From the NCBI RefSeq assembly GCF_002797495.1, contig NZ_PGEZ01000001.1, positions 186,001 to 250,000 of the forward strand: a DNA stretch of 64,000 nt, written 5' to 3'. The notes under the pieces are model-generated. The model ran no database searches. It saw nothing but the letters and a program-made list of their open reading frames with translations, and had not been told where the DNA came from. This DNA comes from Mumia flava. GTDB taxonomy: Bacteria; Actinomycetota; Actinomycetes; Propionibacteriales; Nocardioidaceae. The translations under genes and the position numbers were made by a program. Of this stretch, positions 22,239-33,035 are shown in pieces; position 1 is the stretch's first letter; each line of letters starts with the position of its first letter.

Positions 22239-22597
22239 GCGGACGACCCGAGCGGGAGCAGCCCGTCGTCGAAGCACGTGGTGGCTCCGGTGTGGCACGA
22301 CGGGCCGGTCTGGGACACCTTCACGAGCAGCGTGTCCCCGTCGCAGTCCAGCCGGACCTCGCGGACGTGCTGGACGTGGCCGGAGGTCTCGCCCTTCACC
22401 CAGTACTCGCCGCGGCTGCGGCTCCAGAACGTCGAGCGGCCGGTGGTCAGCGTGCGGCGCAGCGCCTCGTCGTCCATCCAGCCGACCATGAGCACGGCCA
22501 ACGTGTCGGCCTCCTGCACGACCGCAGGGACGAGCCCGGCCTGGTCACGCTTGAGCCGGTCGGCCACGGCCGGGTCCAGTCGAGGTGCGTCAGTCAC
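22235..22597 (-). CDS. hisI: Phosphoribosyl-AMP cyclohydrolase
   Basis: About 120 residues, catalysing the third step of histidine synthesis. [33 protein letters not shown] and the metal ligands (Asp/Cys in LDCDGD, then [11 protein letters not shown]) are all present. Three in-frame starts exist: ATG 22606, GTG 22603 and GTG 22597. The GGGAGG site abuts the ATG, so GTG 22597 has the best spacing (9 nt). It overlaps the ABC exporter gene upstream by 8 bp and the next gene by 4 bp. The pyrophosphohydrolase partner hisE is not in the window. Confidence 0.95.
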   Translation of the reverse strand: MTDAPRLDPAVADRLKRDQAGLVPAVVQEADTLAVLMVGWMDDEALRRTLTTGRSTFWSRSRGEYWVKGETSGHVQHVREVRLDCDGDTLLVKVSQTGPSCHTGATTCFDDGLLPLGSSA

Positions 22598-24515
22598 GCT
22601 CACCATCCTCCCAAACCAGTCCAGGAGCCTCGTTCTCCCACGGGTCCTCCGACGGCTCCTCGCCGGCCTCGTCGAGGCCGCGGCGCTCCTCCCCCGACCG
22701 GTCGTGCGCCGAGCGGTCGAGGCCGAGGTGCGTCTGGGCGACCCACGACGCGTACAGCCGTGCGTACACGCCGTCGGCCTCGACGAGCCCCTGGTGCGCG
22801 CCGTCCTCGACCAGGACGCCGTGGTCGAACACCAGCACCCGCTCGGCGGCCTGCGCGGTCGACAGCCGGTGGGCGATCACGATCGACGTCCGGCCGGCGA
22901 GCAGCCGCTCCAACGCCCGCGACGCGCGCATCTCGGTCTGCGGGTCGACCGCGCTCGTGGCCTCGTCGAGCACGAGCAGGTCCGGGTCGGCGAGGTACGC
23001 GCGGGCGAGCGCGACGAGCTGCCGCTCCCCCGCCGACAGCGACTCGCCGCGCTGACCGACCTGCGTGTCCAGGCCGTCGGGCAGCCCGGCGAACCAGTCG
23101 CCGATCCCGAGCGACTCGAACGCCGCGACCATCTGCTCACGCGTCGCACCGAGGTCGCCGTACCGCAGGTTGTCGGCCAGCGTCGCGTCGAAGAGGAAAC
23201 CCTCCTGCGGCACCATCACGACGCGCGAGCGCAGCGTCGCGAACGGCACGTCGCGCAGGTCGACACCCCCGATCCGGACCACGCCGTCGCCGGGATCCAC
23301 GAGACGCGTGACGAGCTTCGCGAACGTCGACTTGCCCGAACCGGTCTCCCCGACGACGGCGACGCGCTGCCGCGGCTGCACGGTCACGTCGAGGTCGCGC
23401 AGCACGTCCGGGCCGCCCGGATAGGCGTAGCGCACCTTCTCCAGGGCCACCTCGAGCGCCTCGTCGGGCAGCGGGCTGCCGGCCGGTCCGGGATCCGGGA
23501 CGTCCGCGGGCGTGTCGAGGATCTCGATCACCCGGCGCCACGACGAGATCGCGTTCTGGGCCTCGGTCAGCACCTGGGTGGCCTGCTGCACCGGGCCCAC
23601 GAACAGCCCGACGAGGAAGGCGAACGCGATCACCCCACCGACCGTGAGGCCGCCGGCGAGGCCCAGCAGCACGCCGACCACGATCACCGCGGCGTTCGCG
23701 AGCCCGGCGGCCATCCCGGCCGAGGCGAACGTGACGGCGACGAGACGCTGCGCGCGCAGGTTGGCCCGCAGGTTGGTGTCGATCGCGTCGTCGATGCGGT
23801 CCTGGGTGCGGCGCTCGATCCCGTACGAGCGGACCACGGCGGCCCCGACGACCGGCTCGGCGATCACGGCGAGCATCGTGCCGACCGTCGCGCGCGCCCG
23901 GTCGTACGCCCGGGAGAGCCGGCCCTGGAAGAACCAGAGACTCCCGATCAGTGGCAGGAAGCACAGCCACACGACCACCGTCAGGGGCACGCTGTAGAAC
24001 GCCATGATGATGGTCGCGACCAGGACCTGGCCGAGGCTGACCACGATCATGATCCCGTTGAACTGGAGGAACAGCGAGACCTGGTCGATGTCGGAGGTGA
24101 CCCTCGAGACGAGGGCGCCGCGGCGCTCGCGGTCCTGGGTCAGCACCGACAGGTCGTGCACGTGACGGAACGCGCGCTCGCGCAGCTGTGCGAGCCCGCG
24201 CTCGCTGGCGGTGAACAGCCGGACCTTCATCCAGGCTGCGCAGACCGCGGTGAGCAGGACGATCCCGGTCGCGACCACGACCCAGCGCACGACGGCACCC
24301 TCGTCGGGCCCGGCGTCCGAGGCCAGCCCGTCGTCGATCGCCACCTGGATGACGATCGGCACCACCGCCGCACCGACGGTGGACAGCGCGGCGAGCAGCA
24401 GCGTCAGGCCGAGGCCGTCGGCCAGGGCCGGCGACAGCGCGAATCCGCGCCGCAGGACGGCGAGGCCGCTGATCCGCTGCTCGGACGACCCGACGGTGCT
24501 CGTCTGCGTGCTCAC
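22590..24515 (-). CDS. ABC exporter half-transporter, catalytically complete partner
   Basis: 641 residues: six membrane segments (~30-320) fused to an ATPase. Walker A GETGSGKS is at 389-396, Walker B LVLDE at 514-518 with the catalytic Glu, and the H-loop His is H549 (IAHRLST). The signature reads LSAGE (493-497) in place of LSGGQ. A long acidic Arg-rich tail (~50 residues) follows the ATPase. It is coupled by a GTGA overlap to the upstream half-transporter and by 8 bp to hisI. Together they look like a heterodimeric multidrug or peptide-type exporter; substrate unknown. The family is certain, the pairing inferred. Confidence 0.9.
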   Translation of the reverse strand: MSTQTSTVGSSEQRISGLAVLRRGFALSPALADGLGLTLLLAALSTVGAAVVPIVIQVAIDDGLASDAGPDEGAVVRWVVVATGIVLLTAVCAAWMKVRLFTASERGLAQLRERAFRHVHDLSVLTQDRERRGALVSRVTSDIDQVSLFLQFNGIMIVVSLGQVLVATIIMAFYSVPLTVVVWLCFLPLIGSLWFFQGRLSRAYDRARATVGTMLAVIAEPVVGAAVVRSYGIERRTQDRIDDAIDTNLRANLRAQRLVAVTFASAGMAAGLANAAVIVVGVLLGLAGGLTVGGVIAFAFLVGLFVGPVQQATQVLTEAQNAISSWRRVIEILDTPADVPDPGPAGSPLPDEALEVALEKVRYAYPGGPDVLRDLDVTVQPRQRVAVVGETGSGKSTFAKLVTRLVDPGDGVVRIGGVDLRDVPFATLRSRVVMVPQEGFLFDATLADNLRYGDLGATREQMVAAFESLGIGDWFAGLPDGLDTQVGQRGESLSAGERQLVALARAYLADPDLLVLDEATSAVDPQTEMRASRALERLLAGRTSIVIAHRLSTAQAAERVLVFDHGVLVEDGAHQGLVEADGVYARLYASWVAQTHLGLDRSAHDRSGEERRGLDEAGEEPSEDPWENEAPGLVWEDGERD

Positions 24516-26350
24516 GTCGCCGCCTCCGTGTCGTAGGCCTGCACGATCTCGGCGTACTCAGGTGAGCGCGCGACGAGGTCCGTGTGAGGACCGCGGTCGA
24601 CGATCCGGCCGTCGGCCAGGAACAGCACCTCGTCGGCCAGCGCGATCGTCGCCTTGCGGTAGGCGACCACGAACACCGTCGGGCCCGCCCCGGCCGCGGT
24701 GGTCGCCGCGAGCGAGCGCAGGATCCGCTGCTCGACGTCGGCGTCCAGCGCACTCGTCGCATCGTCCAGCACGAGCAGCCGCGGCTCACGGACGAGCGCA
24801 CGCGCCAGCGCGACCCGCTGCCGCTGCCCGCCCGACAGCGACGTCCCGCGCTCACCGAGCCGGGTGTCGAGCCCCTCGGGGAGCGTGGACACGAACTCCG
24901 CGGCCTGCGCGACCTCGAGCGCGGACCAGACCCGCTCGTCGTCCGCACCAGCACCGAGCGCCACGTTGTCGCGCACCGTGTCGTCGAAGACGAACGTGTG
25001 CTGCGGGACCAGGGCGACAGCGCGCGCCAGCGCCTCGTGACTCAGGTCGCGGACGTCGGTCCCGTCGAGCCGGACCGCACCGGCGTCCGGGTCGACGAGC
25101 CGGTCCACGAGGGACGCCAGCGTCGACTTCCCGGCGCCCGTCAGACCGACCACCGCGGTGACCGACCCCGGCTCCACCGTGAACGTCAGGTCGTCCAGGA
25201 CCGGGCGTGCCGGGTCGTACCCGAAGCGCAGCCCGTCGACCTCCAGCCGCGCACCCCGACCCCGGTTCGTCGAGTTGCGGCGCGAATCGGCGTCGCCGTT
25301 CACGCCGGAAGTCGACGAATCGTGGTCGGAAGGGGCCGGGAGGTCGCGGTCGCCGTACGGCATGTCGCCGCGGGCCTGCAGCACGGAGTCGACGCGGTCC
25401 CAGCCGACGACCGTACGGGGGAGCTCGCCGAGCACCCAGCCGAACGCGCGCAACGGGAACCCGACCACGGTGAAGAGATAGGCGACCTGGACGACCGCTC
25501 CGGCCTCGATGTCGCCCGCGAGCACACGCTCGACGCCGATCACGACGACGAGCAGGACCGCGATGTTCGGGAGCGCCTCGATCACGGGGTCGAAGACCGA
25601 GCGGATCCGGCCCGCGGCGATGTTCGCGTCGCGCAGGTCCTCGGCCGAGGTGGCGAAGCGTGCGGTCTCCTCGGACTCGCGCCCCAGGGTCTTGACGACC
25701 TGCGCACCGTCGAACGACTCGTGCGCGATCGCACTGACCGTCGCACGCAGCTCCTGGGCCCGTGTGACGCGCGGCGACAGCAGTCGCTGGTAGCCGACGT
25801 TCACGGCGAAGAGCAGCGGGAAGACCACGAGACCGACCAGCGTCAGCACGACGTCGGCCATGAGCATCGCGCCCACCGCAGCCACCAGCATCGCGGCGAC
25901 GCCGACCGCCATCGGCAGCGGCATCATCACCGCCCAGGTGGCCTCGACGTCGGCGTTGGCGTTCGAGAGCAGCCGCCCGGTCGGGTGCGCGGCGTGCCAT
26001 CGCATCGGCAGCGCAAGGTAGCGGCGCGTCACCCGGCGGCGGTACGAGGCGAGCAGCCGGTAGAACACCGCACCGCCGACCAGCCTGCGGACGATCACGC
26101 CCCAGGCACGCAGGATCGCGACCGTCACGAACAGCAGCGACGCCACCACGGCCGCCCCGGTCGCCAGCTCGCCGTCCCGGAACGACGGCGTCACGACGTG
26201 ATCGGTGGCCCAGCCGAGCACCCAGGCGTCCGCGACCGTCATCGCGCCGTAGACGACCGAGCCGAACACCGCCAGCGAGAACCGGCGGCGCTCCTCGCGG
26301 ACCCCGGTCGCGACGATCCCGAAGCCCCGCCGGGTCGTCGAGGCGGTCAT
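24512..26350 (-). CDS. ABC exporter half-transporter with degenerate ATPase residues
   Basis: 612 residues: membrane part (~20-310) and ATPase. Walker A GLTGAGKS is at 402-409, and the signature LSGGQ at 505-509 is canonical. However, Walker B ends LVLDD (D530 for the catalytic Glu) and the H-loop has Y564 (VAYRKAT) for His. These changes mark the non-hydrolysing half of heterodimeric exporters, complementary to the LSAGE change in the partner gene. The linker between domains (residues ~330-366) is long and hydrophilic and includes a 54-bp palindrome. The ATG at 26350 overlaps the hisF stop by 4 bp. Confidence 0.9.
   Translation of the reverse strand: MTASTTRRGFGIVATGVREERRRFSLAVFGSVVYGAMTVADAWVLGWATDHVVTPSFRDGELATGAAVVASLLFVTVAILRAWGVIVRRLVGGAVFYRLLASYRRRVTRRYLALPMRWHAAHPTGRLLSNANADVEATWAVMMPLPMAVGVAAMLVAAVGAMLMADVVLTLVGLVVFPLLFAVNVGYQRLLSPRVTRAQELRATVSAIAHESFDGAQVVKTLGRESEETARFATSAEDLRDANIAAGRIRSVFDPVIEALPNIAVLLVVVIGVERVLAGDIEAGAVVQVAYLFTVVGFPLRAFGWVLGELPRTVVGWDRVDSVLQARGDMPYGDRDLPAPSDHDSSTSGVNGDADSRRNSTNRGRGARLEVDGLRFGYDPARPVLDDLTFTVEPGSVTAVVGLTGAGKSTLASLVDRLVDPDAGAVRLDGTDVRDLSHEALARAVALVPQHTFVFDDTVRDNVALGAGADDERVWSALEVAQAAEFVSTLPEGLDTRLGERGTSLSGGQRQRVALARALVREPRLLVLDDATSALDADVEQRILRSLAATTAAGAGPTVFVVAYRKATIALADEVLFLADGRIVDRGPHTDLVARSPEYAEIVQAYDTEAAT
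25266..25319. repeat. 54-bp palindromic insertion inside a coding sequence
   Basis: Left arm 25266-25286 and right arm 25299-25319 are 21 nt each and pair at 18 positions. The 12-nt centre contains CGGCG-T-CGCCG. The length is exactly 18 codons, so the exporter frame is kept; it encodes roughly residues 344-362 (Ser/Asn/Arg/Gly-rich), in the flexible linker between membrane and ATPase domains. No second copy was found by eye in the window. Confidence 0.7.
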
Positions 26351-27108
26351 CGGACGGTGTGCCCGGACGTCCGCAGCGCGTCCTTGACGTCGCCGATCGT
26401 CAGAACCCCGAAGTGGAACACGCTCGCCGCGAGCAGCGCGTCCGCGCCGGCGTCGGCGGCGTCGCAGAAGTGCTCGGTGGTCCCCGCTCCGCCCGAGGCG
26501 ATCAGCGGTACGTGGGTCGCCTGGCGGGCCGCCGCGATCATCTCCAGGTCGAACCCGTCGCGGGTGCCGTCGGCGTCCATGGAGTTCAGGAGGACCTCGC
26601 CGATCCCCAGGTCGGTCGCCACGCGGACCCACGCGATCGCATCCTGGCCGGCGGACCGGCGCCCCCCGTGGGTGGTCACCTCGAAGCCCGAGGGCTGATC
26701 GGACGACCGGCGCGCGTCGACGCTGAGCACGAGGACCTGGTTGCCGAAGCGGTGCGCGATCTCGGCGATCAGCTCGGGCCTGGCCAGCGCCGCGGTGTTG
26801 ACCCCCACCTTGTCGGCACCGGCGCGCAGCAGCCGGTCCACGTCGTCCGCGGACCGGACCCCGCCCCCGACGGTGAGCGGGATGAAGACCTGCTCCGCCG
26901 TCGTCCCGACCACGTCGTAGGTCGTGGAGCGCTCGTCCGAGGACGCCGTGATGTCGAGGAAGGTCAGCTCGTCGGCTCCCTCCGCGTCGTACACCCGTGC
27001 CATCTCGACCGGGTCGCCCGCGTCACGCAGGTCGACGAAGTTGACCCCCTTGACCACGCGACCCGCGTCGACGTCGAGGCACGGGATCACCCGGACGGCC
27101 AGGCTCAC
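26347..27108 (-). CDS. hisF: Imidazole glycerol phosphate synthase cyclase subunit
   Basis: A 253-residue TIM barrel that, with HisH, makes imidazole glycerol phosphate and AICAR. The catalytic aspartates are D12 ([16 protein letters not shown]) and the Asp in [20 protein letters not shown] and IASGGAGT bind phosphates. The start is GTG at 27108, with an AGGAGG site and a GTGA overlap with hisA. Its partner hisH is not adjacent but 2.2 kb away, beyond an inserted gene. Confidence 0.96.
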   Translation of the reverse strand: MSLAVRVIPCLDVDAGRVVKGVNFVDLRDAGDPVEMARVYDAEGADELTFLDITASSDERSTTYDVVGTTAEQVFIPLTVGGGVRSADDVDRLLRAGADKVGVNTAALARPELIAEIAHRFGNQVLVLSVDARRSSDQPSGFEVTTHGGRRSAGQDAIAWVRVATDLGIGEVLLNSMDADGTRDGFDLEMIAAARQATHVPLIASGGAGTTEHFCDAADAGADALLAASVFHFGVLTIGDVKDALRTSGHTVR

Positions 27109-27851
27109 GGTGCCTCCTGCGGCTCGACCGCCGCGACCGCGTCCAGCGCCTCGGGCAGCGTGAAGTTGCCGGCGTACAGCGCCGTGCCGACGATCGCGCC
27201 CTCGACCCCGATCGGCGTCAGACCGGCCAGGGTCCGCAGGTCGTCGAGCGTGGTGATCCCGCCCGACGCGACCACGGGACGGTCGGTGGCCGCGCAGACG
27301 TCGCGGAGGAGCTGGACGTTCGGACCCTGGAGCATGCCGTCCTTGGTCACGTCGGTCACCACGTATCGTGCGCAGCCCTCGGCGTCGAGGCGCGCGAGCA
27401 CGTCGTACAGGTCGCCGCCCTCGCGGGTCCAGCCGCGGGCGGCGAGGGTGCGTCCGCGGACGTCGAGCCCGACCGCGACACGGTCGCCGTACGTCGCGAT
27501 CGCCCGGGCGCACCACTCGGGCTGCTCCAGCGCGGCGGTGCCGATGTTGACCCGACGGCAGCCGGTCGCCATCGCGCGCTCGAGCGACGCGTCGTCGCGG
27601 ATCCCGCCGGACATCTCGACCTTCAGGTCGACGGCGTCGACGATCCGGGCCAGCAGCTCGGCGTTGGAACCGCGCCCGAACGCCGCGTCGAGGTCGACCA
27701 GGTGGAGCCACTCGGCGCCCCCGGACTGCCAGCGCATCGCCGCCTCGATCGGGTCGCCGAAGACCTTCTCGCTGCCGGCCACCCCCTGAACCAGCTGGAC
27801 GGCCTGTCCTTCGATGACGTCGACGGCGGGAAGAAGCTCGAGCGTGGACAC
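27105..27851 (-). CDS. hisA: Phosphoribosyl isomerase A (HisA, probably also TrpF)
   Basis: A 248-residue TIM barrel that isomerises ProFAR in histidine synthesis. [18 protein letters not shown] carries the N-terminal catalytic Asp (D11), and [16 protein letters not shown] the second (Asp of the DVTKDG stretch). In actinobacteria without trpF this enzyme (PriA) also performs the TrpF step. The window has trpC, trpB and trpA but no trpF, so a dual role is likely, though inferred. The start is GTG at 27851 with a TAGCCT box 6 nt upstream, suggesting a leaderless mRNA that begins the hisA-hisF-ABC-ABC-hisI unit. Confidence 0.93.
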   Translation of the reverse strand: MSTLELLPAVDVIEGQAVQLVQGVAGSEKVFGDPIEAAMRWQSGGAEWLHLVDLDAAFGRGSNAELLARIVDAVDLKVEMSGGIRDDASLERAMATGCRRVNIGTAALEQPEWCARAIATYGDRVAVGLDVRGRTLAARGWTREGGDLYDVLARLDAEGCARYVVTDVTKDGMLQGPNVQLLRDVCAATDRPVVASGGITTLDDLRTLAGLTPIGVEGAIVGTALYAGNFTLPEALDAVAAVEPQEAP

Positions 27852-27857
27852 CCGGCA

Positions 27858-27863
27858 AGGCTA
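27858..27863 (-). promoter_or_regulatory. Candidate -10 box for leaderless hisA
   Basis: TAGCCT on the minus strand, 6 nt before the hisA GTG. This would be the promoter of the second his block. Confidence 0.4.
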
Positions 27864-27982
27864 CCCGCGCCCACGGACAGGCCCAGCGGCCGTCCTTCGT
27901 TCGGACGGCGTTCACCCGAGCGCCGCCTGCGAACCCTACGTTGACACCGACCGTGACCGAGAACCGAGCCTCGAGGAGTCCC

Positions 27983-29260
27983 ATGATTCGCCGCATCGCC
28001 GTCGCGACCGCCGTGGCGCTGGCCCTGGTCGGGCCGAGCGCCGCCGCCGCGTCCGAGCCGCAGGCCACCACCCAGCCCGACCGGATCGTCCTCAACCCGA
28101 CCGCCCACCCCGCGACCAGCCAGTCGATCACCTGGCGCACCTCCACCGGGGCTGCCGGCGGGCAGGTGCAGTACCGCGTCGCCGGTGCCACCGCCGCCAC
28201 GCAGATCGCCGCGCAGGAGCGCACGCGCCCCTGGATGATCGGGGTCGAGCCCGCGGCGCACCACAGCGCACGCCTGACCGGACTGACCCCGGGAACGACC
28301 TACGAGTACCGGGTCGGCAACGGTGCGGGATGGTCGTCGTGGAGCCGCTTCACCACCCCCGGCGCCAGCGACGAGCCCTGGGACCTGCTCGCCTTCGGCG
28401 ACGTGCAGAACGGCATCGACACCGTCTGGCCGCAGGTCGCGGGAGCCGCGTACGGCGCGCACCCCGACGCCGAGGTCTCGGTCTTCGGCGGCGACCAGAT
28501 CAACAACGCCGACGAGTCGCAGGAGTGGACCGACTTCTTCGACGGGCTCGGCGAGCAGGCCCGCAGCCACCAGGTCGTCACCACGCCGGGCAACCACGAG
28601 TACAGCGGCGACGTGCTGATCCAGCAGTACCGCGCGCACTTCGCGTACCCCTCCAACGGGCCGGCGGTCCGCGGCGAGGACGTCTGGTACACCGACTACA
28701 AGAACGTCCGGATCGTCTCCCTCAACGGCAACGCGCCCCTCGGCGGGCTCGACCAGGCCCTGTGGCTCGACCGGATCCTGTCCGACAACCCGCAGCGATG
28801 GACGATCGTGACCTTCCACTACCCGATGTTCAGCTTCACCCCGGGCCGCGACAACATCGCCACCCGCGCGATGTGGCTGCCGGTCCTCGAGCGTCACGGC
28901 GTCGACCTCGTCCTGCAGGGCCACGACCACGGGTACGCTCGCGGTCACCTGGTCGAGAACGAGACCGCCGCCGGCGTCGTCGGACCGACCTACGTGGTGT
29001 CCGTCGCCGGCAGCAAGTACTACGAGATGGCACCCGCGGACGACAACAACTGGACCCGCAACGGCGCCCGGCGTGCCGTCGCGCTCGAGCAGGCGTCGAC
29101 GTACCAGGCCATCCGCGTCAGCGAGGACGCGCTGGTCTACCGGTCCGTGGTCGCGGCCACCGGCGACGACCCGACCGGCGGCGTCCGCCCGGGCGACGAG
29201 GTGGACGCGTTCACCATCACCAAGACCGCCGACGGGCAGCCGCTGCTGCGCGAGGACTGA
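27983..29260 (+). CDS. Secreted purple-acid-phosphatase-like metallophosphoesterase
   Basis: 425 residues with a Sec signal (RR, then a hydrophobic stretch to SAAAAS, cleavage near residue 24). An Ig/fibronectin-like domain (residues ~33-125, ending [10 protein letters not shown]) leads into a calcineurin-type phosphoesterase. The metal ligands are seen in [35 protein letters not shown] and [11 protein letters not shown], so the site looks complete. A GAGGAG site precedes the ATG at 27983. The protein probably releases phosphate outside the cell. It sits alone and opposite in direction between hisH and hisA, splitting the his genes, and so looks like an insertion. Confidence 0.88.
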   Translation: MIRRIAVATAVALALVGPSAAAASEPQATTQPDRIVLNPTAHPATSQSITWRTSTGAAGGQVQYRVAGATAATQIAAQERTRPWMIGVEPAAHHSARLTGLTPGTTYEYRVGNGAGWSSWSRFTTPGASDEPWDLLAFGDVQNGIDTVWPQVAGAAYGAHPDAEVSVFGGDQINNADESQEWTDFFDGLGEQARSHQVVTTPGNHEYSGDVLIQQYRAHFAYPSNGPAVRGEDVWYTDYKNVRIVSLNGNAPLGGLDQALWLDRILSDNPQRWTIVTFHYPMFSFTPGRDNIATRAMWLPVLERHGVDLVLQGHDHGYARGHLVENETAAGVVGPTYVVSVAGSKYYEMAPADDNNWTRNGARRAVALEQASTYQAIRVSEDALVYRSVVAATGDDPTGGVRPGDEVDAFTITKTADGQPLLRED

Positions 29261-29293
29261 GTCACCCGCGGCGTCGGAGGGCGGCCGGCGCGG

Positions 29294-29935
29294 TCAGAGC
29301 GAGCGGACCCAGTTCCGCAGCAGGGCCGCGCCGGCGTCGCCGGACTTCTCCGGGTGGAACTGGGTCGCGGACAGCGGGCCGTTCTCCGCGGCGGCCACGA
29401 ACCGGTCCCCCTCGTACTCCGTCCAGGTCACCATCGGGGACGGCAGCGGCGGCTGCACGTCGAGGTCCCACCGGCGGACGCCGTAGGAGTGCACGAAGTA
29501 GAAGCGCTCGTCTCCGACGCCCTCGAACAGCGTCGACTTCTCCGGCGCGGCCACCGTGTTCCAGCCCATGTGCGGGACGATCGGCGCCTCGAGCCGCTCC
29601 ACCGTGCCCGGCCACTCGCCGCAGCCCTCGGTGGTCACGCCGTGCTCGATCCCGGTCTCGAACAGGATCTGCATCCCGACGCAGATCCCCAGCACAGGCC
29701 GGCCCCCCGCCAGCCGTCGCCCGATCACCTGCTCGCCGCGGACCGAGCGCAGCCCGGCCATGCACGCGGCGAACGCACCGACCCCGGGGACGACCAGCCC
29801 GTCGGTGTCCAGCGCGGCGTCGAAGTCGCCGGTCAGCGTCACCTCCGCGCCGGCCCGCTCGACCGCACGGACGGCCGAGCGCAGGTTGCCCGAGCCGTAG
29901 TCGAGGATCACGACCCCCGGCTTCCCACTGCTCAC
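29294..29935 (-). CDS. hisH: Imidazole glycerol phosphate synthase glutaminase subunit
   Basis: A 213-residue class I amidotransferase that supplies ammonia to HisF. The catalytic triad is C85 (GICVGMQ), H194 and E196 (TQFHPEKS); [10 protein letters not shown] and PHMGWN are also conserved. The GTG start at 29935 gives a GTGA overlap with hisB. It is the last gene of the hisDCBH unit. Confidence 0.96.
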   Translation of the reverse strand: MSSGKPGVVILDYGSGNLRSAVRAVERAGAEVTLTGDFDAALDTDGLVVPGVGAFAACMAGLRSVRGEQVIGRRLAGGRPVLGICVGMQILFETGIEHGVTTEGCGEWPGTVERLEAPIVPHMGWNTVAAPEKSTLFEGVGDERFYFVHSYGVRRWDLDVQPPLPSPMVTWTEYEGDRFVAAAENGPLSATQFHPEKSGDAGAALLRNWVRSL

Positions 29936-30552
29936 AGGGCGCCCTTCGTGCTCGGCACCCCGGTCTCGCGGGGGTCGCGCTCGACGGCCTGCCGCAGCGC
30001 CCGGGCGACCGCCTTGTACTGCGCCTCGGCGATGTGGTGCGGGTCGCGCCCGCCGACCAGACGCACGTGCATCGTGATCCCGGCGTGGTGCGCGATCGAC
30101 TCGAGCACGTGCTGGGTCAGCGAGCCGGAGTACTGCCCGCCGATCACGACCGTGACCTGGCCGTCGGGCTCGCCGGTGTGCACGAAGTACGGCCGGCCGG
30201 ACACGTCGACCACGGCCTGGGCCAGCGCCTCGTCGAGCGGCACCAGCGCGTCGCCGTACCGCCGGATGCCTGCCTTGTCGCCGAGCGCCGCGCCGATCGC
30301 CTCGCCGATGCAGATCGCGGTGTCCTCGACGGTGTGGTGGGCGTCGATGTGCAGGTCGCCCTCCGACTGCACGGTCAGGTCGATCAGGGAGTGCCGCGAC
30401 AGTGCCGTCAGCATGTGGTCGTAGAACCCGACGCCGGTGCTGATCTCGTGACGGCCCGTGCCGTCGAGGTCCACCTCGACGACGACGTGCGACTCCGACG
30501 TCTTGCGCTCGACGCGCGCCCGCCGCTCGCCGGTGATCTCGATCGTGGTCAT
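29932..30552 (-). CDS. hisB: Imidazoleglycerol-phosphate dehydratase
   Basis: 206 residues, the monofunctional dehydratase without a phosphatase domain. Metal-binding motifs are [42 protein letters not shown] and [14 protein letters not shown]. The ATG at 30552 gives an ATGA overlap with hisC. Confidence 0.97.
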   Translation of the reverse strand: MTTIEITGERRARVERKTSESHVVVEVDLDGTGRHEISTGVGFYDHMLTALSRHSLIDLTVQSEGDLHIDAHHTVEDTAICIGEAIGAALGDKAGIRRYGDALVPLDEALAQAVVDVSGRPYFVHTGEPDGQVTVVIGGQYSGSLTQHVLESIAHHAGITMHVRLVGGRDPHHIAEAQYKAVARALRQAVERDPRETGVPSTKGAL

Positions 30553-31622
30553 GCCAGCACCTCCACCAGTGCGTCGCGGAACGCCGCGGTCTCCTCCGGC
30601 GTCCCGATGCTCACCCGCAGCCAGCCCTGCGGCCCGGTCTCCCGGATCAGGACGCCACGGTCCAACAGCCCCTGCCAGACGGCGTGCCGGTCGTCGAAGG
30701 TGCCGAACAGCACGAAGTTCGCGTCCGAGTCCACCACGTCCAGCCCCTGCGCGCGCAGCCACCCCGCGGTCTCGTCGCGGGTCGCCCGGAGCTCGTCGAC
30801 CCGGGCGAGCGACTCCTCGACATGGCGCAGAGCCGCCCGCGCGACCGCCTGGGTCACGGCCGACAGGTGGTACGGCAGGCGCACGATCCGCAGAGCGTCC
30901 ACGATCGCGGGGTCCGCCGCGAGGTAGCCCACCCGGCCGCCGGCGAACGCGAACGCCTTGCTCATCGTGCGGGTGACCACGAGCCGCGGGTACTCCGCCA
31001 GCACCTCGAGCGCACTGGGCGTCGACGCGCGACGGAACTCCGCGTACGCCTCGTCGAGCACCACCAGGCCGGGCGCCGCCTCGCAGACCGCGCGGACCGA
31101 CTCGAGCGTCAGGGACTCGCCGGTCGGGTTGTTCGGGGAGGCCAGCAGGACCACGTCCGGCTGCTCGGCGGCGATCAGGCGCAGCGCCTCGTCCAGGTCG
31201 AACGTGAAGTCCTCGGCGCGGCGCCCGGTCACCCAGCGGGTGTGGGTGTTGCGGGCGTACTCCGGGTACATCGAGTACGTCGGGGTGAACGACACGGCCG
31301 TACGGCCCGGTCCGCCGAACGCCTGGAGGATCTGCTGCATCAGCTCGTTCGAGCCGTTCGCGGCCCACACGCCGGCAGGGTCGGCGACCCCGAGGTACGC
31401 GGCCAGGTCCGTCCGCAGCGCCCACGCCTCGCGGTCGGGGTAGCGGTTCAGGTCCGAGGCGATCTCACGGACCGACTCGGCCAGGTCGTCGGCGGTCGCC
31501 TTCGACGGGCCGTACGGGTTCTCGTTGACGTTCAGCAGGACGGGGACGTCGAGCTGCGGCGCGCCGTACGGCTCGAACGCACGCAGGTCCTCGCGGACCG
31601 GCACCCAGTCGGGCAGGGTCAT
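30549..31622 (-). CDS. hisC: Histidinol-phosphate aminotransferase
   Basis: A 357-residue fold-type I PLP enzyme. [38 protein letters not shown] and [17 protein letters not shown] (PLP lysine in SKA) are present. Length is normal. The ATG at 31622 overlaps the hisD stop by 4 bp. Confidence 0.96.
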   Translation of the reverse strand: MTLPDWVPVREDLRAFEPYGAPQLDVPVLLNVNENPYGPSKATADDLAESVREIASDLNRYPDREAWALRTDLAAYLGVADPAGVWAANGSNELMQQILQAFGGPGRTAVSFTPTYSMYPEYARNTHTRWVTGRRAEDFTFDLDEALRLIAAEQPDVVLLASPNNPTGESLTLESVRAVCEAAPGLVVLDEAYAEFRRASTPSALEVLAEYPRLVVTRTMSKAFAFAGGRVGYLAADPAIVDALRIVRLPYHLSAVTQAVARAALRHVEESLARVDELRATRDETAGWLRAQGLDVVDSDANFVLFGTFDDRHAVWQGLLDRGVLIRETGPQGWLRVSIGTPEETAAFRDALVEVLA

Positions 31623-32953
31623 GACCCGGCCTCCCGGCCGCCGGCGATGGCATCGAGGCGGACCGCGACCGCCGCACCGTGGGACGGCAGGTCCTCGGCC
31701 TCGGCGAGCGTCACGACCTGCGGGCCGATCTCGGCGAGCGCGCCCGCGTCGTAGTGCACGACCTGCATCGTCTTGGCGAACGAACGCACCGACAACCCGG
31801 AGGAGTGGCAGGCGCAGCCGGCGGTGGGGAGGACGTGGTTGGACCCGGCGGCGTAGTCGCCCAGCGAGACCGGCGCGAACCCCCCGACGAACACCGCTCC
31901 GGCGTTGCGGACCTGCGCCGCGACCGACGCGGCGTCGCGGGTCTGGATCTCCAGGTGCTCAGCGGCGTAGGCGTTCACGACGTCGAGGCCCTGGTCCACG
32001 TCGCGCACGAGCACGGCCCCGGACTGCTCCGACGTCAGGGACGTACGGATCCGGTCGGCGTGCTTCGCTGCGGGCACCTGGCGCTCCAGCTCGTGACCGA
32101 CCGCGGTCACGAGGCGCTGCGACTCCGTGACGAGCACCGCCGCGGCGAGCGGGTCGTGCTCGGCCTGGCTGATCAGGTCCGCGGCGACGAACGCGGGGTC
32201 GGCGGTGTCGTCGGCCAGGATCGCGATCTCGGTCGGACCGGCCTCGGCGTCGATCCCGACGGTCCCTTTCACCAGGCGCTTCGCGGCCACCACGTAGATG
32301 TTGCCCGGTCCGGTCACGAGGTCGACGGGGTCGCACGGGCCCGCGCCGTAGGCGAACATCGCGACCGCCTGCGCCCCTCCGACCGCGTAGACCTCGTCGA
32401 TCCCCAGCAGCGCACAGGCCGCCAGCACCGTCGGGTGCACGGCACCGCCGAGATCGCGCTGCGGCGGCGATGCCAGCGCCAGGGATCCGACCCCGGCGAC
32501 CTGCGCCGGCACGGCGTTCATCACCACGCTGGAGACCAGCGGCGCGAGTCCGCCCGGGACGTACAGCCCCACCCGGTCGACCGGGACGACGCGACGCTCG
32601 ACCTGCGCCCCGGGGGCCGGCTCGGTCGTCACGTCCCGCTCCAGCTCCGCCTCGCACGTCAGCCGCAGTCGACGGATCGACTCGACCAGTGCGTGGTGCA
32701 CGGCCGGGTCCAGGCTCTCCAGCGCCGCGGCGATCTCGTCGCGCGGCACCGCGATCCGGTCGCGCTCGACCCCGTCGAATCGAGCAGTCGCCTCCAGCAC
32801 CGCGGCCTCGCCACGATGACGCACGTCCTCGCACACCGGTCGTACGGTCTCCAGCGCTGCCTCGACGTCGAACGGCGCCCGCGGCACCAGCGCGCGGTAG
32901 CGCGCCGCCGAGGTCGCGGCCGGGGTGTCCCGGAGGTCGATGAGACGGATCAT
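31619..32953 (-). CDS. hisD: Histidinol dehydrogenase
   Basis: A 444-residue enzyme for the last two steps of histidine synthesis. The Zn/catalytic regions [40 protein letters not shown] (catalytic Glu-His) and [11 protein letters not shown] are intact. The frame is open upstream, but the ATG at 32953 starts at the family's usual place. A TAGACT box lies 7 nt before it, so the mRNA may be leaderless. It heads the hisD-hisC-hisB-hisH operon, all joined by 4-bp overlaps. Confidence 0.96.
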   Translation of the reverse strand: MIRLIDLRDTPAATSAARYRALVPRAPFDVEAALETVRPVCEDVRHRGEAAVLEATARFDGVERDRIAVPRDEIAAALESLDPAVHHALVESIRRLRLTCEAELERDVTTEPAPGAQVERRVVPVDRVGLYVPGGLAPLVSSVVMNAVPAQVAGVGSLALASPPQRDLGGAVHPTVLAACALLGIDEVYAVGGAQAVAMFAYGAGPCDPVDLVTGPGNIYVVAAKRLVKGTVGIDAEAGPTEIAILADDTADPAFVAADLISQAEHDPLAAAVLVTESQRLVTAVGHELERQVPAAKHADRIRTSLTSEQSGAVLVRDVDQGLDVVNAYAAEHLEIQTRDAASVAAQVRNAGAVFVGGFAPVSLGDYAAGSNHVLPTAGCACHSSGLSVRSFAKTMQVVHYDAGALAEIGPQVVTLAEAEDLPSHGAAVAVRLDAIAGGREAGS

Positions 32954-32960
32954 GGTCCCA

Positions 32961-32966
32961 AGTCTA
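32961..32966 (-). promoter_or_regulatory. Candidate -10 box for leaderless hisD
   Basis: TAGACT on the minus strand with 7 nt to the hisD ATG. It faces a similar box for the divergent LON-domain gene. Confidence 0.45.
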
Positions 32967-33022
32967 CGGAGACGCGCCTGTGCGACCGGCCACGTCCGCG
33001 CTCCGGGCACGGTGCGGATCGC

Positions 33023-33028
33023 TAGTGT
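33023..33028 (+). promoter_or_regulatory. Candidate -10 box for leaderless LON-domain gene
   Basis: TAGTGT on the plus strand with 7 nt to the GTG at 33036; no Shine-Dalgarno sequence is visible. Confidence 0.45.
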
Positions 33029-33035
33029 GGCTCGC

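Noticed and set aside
27814-30927. A 1037-codon plus-strand frame over the phosphatase, hisH and hisB
   Set aside because: It is a composite shadow in the wrong frame of three real genes, with low-complexity Arg/Pro/Ser composition.
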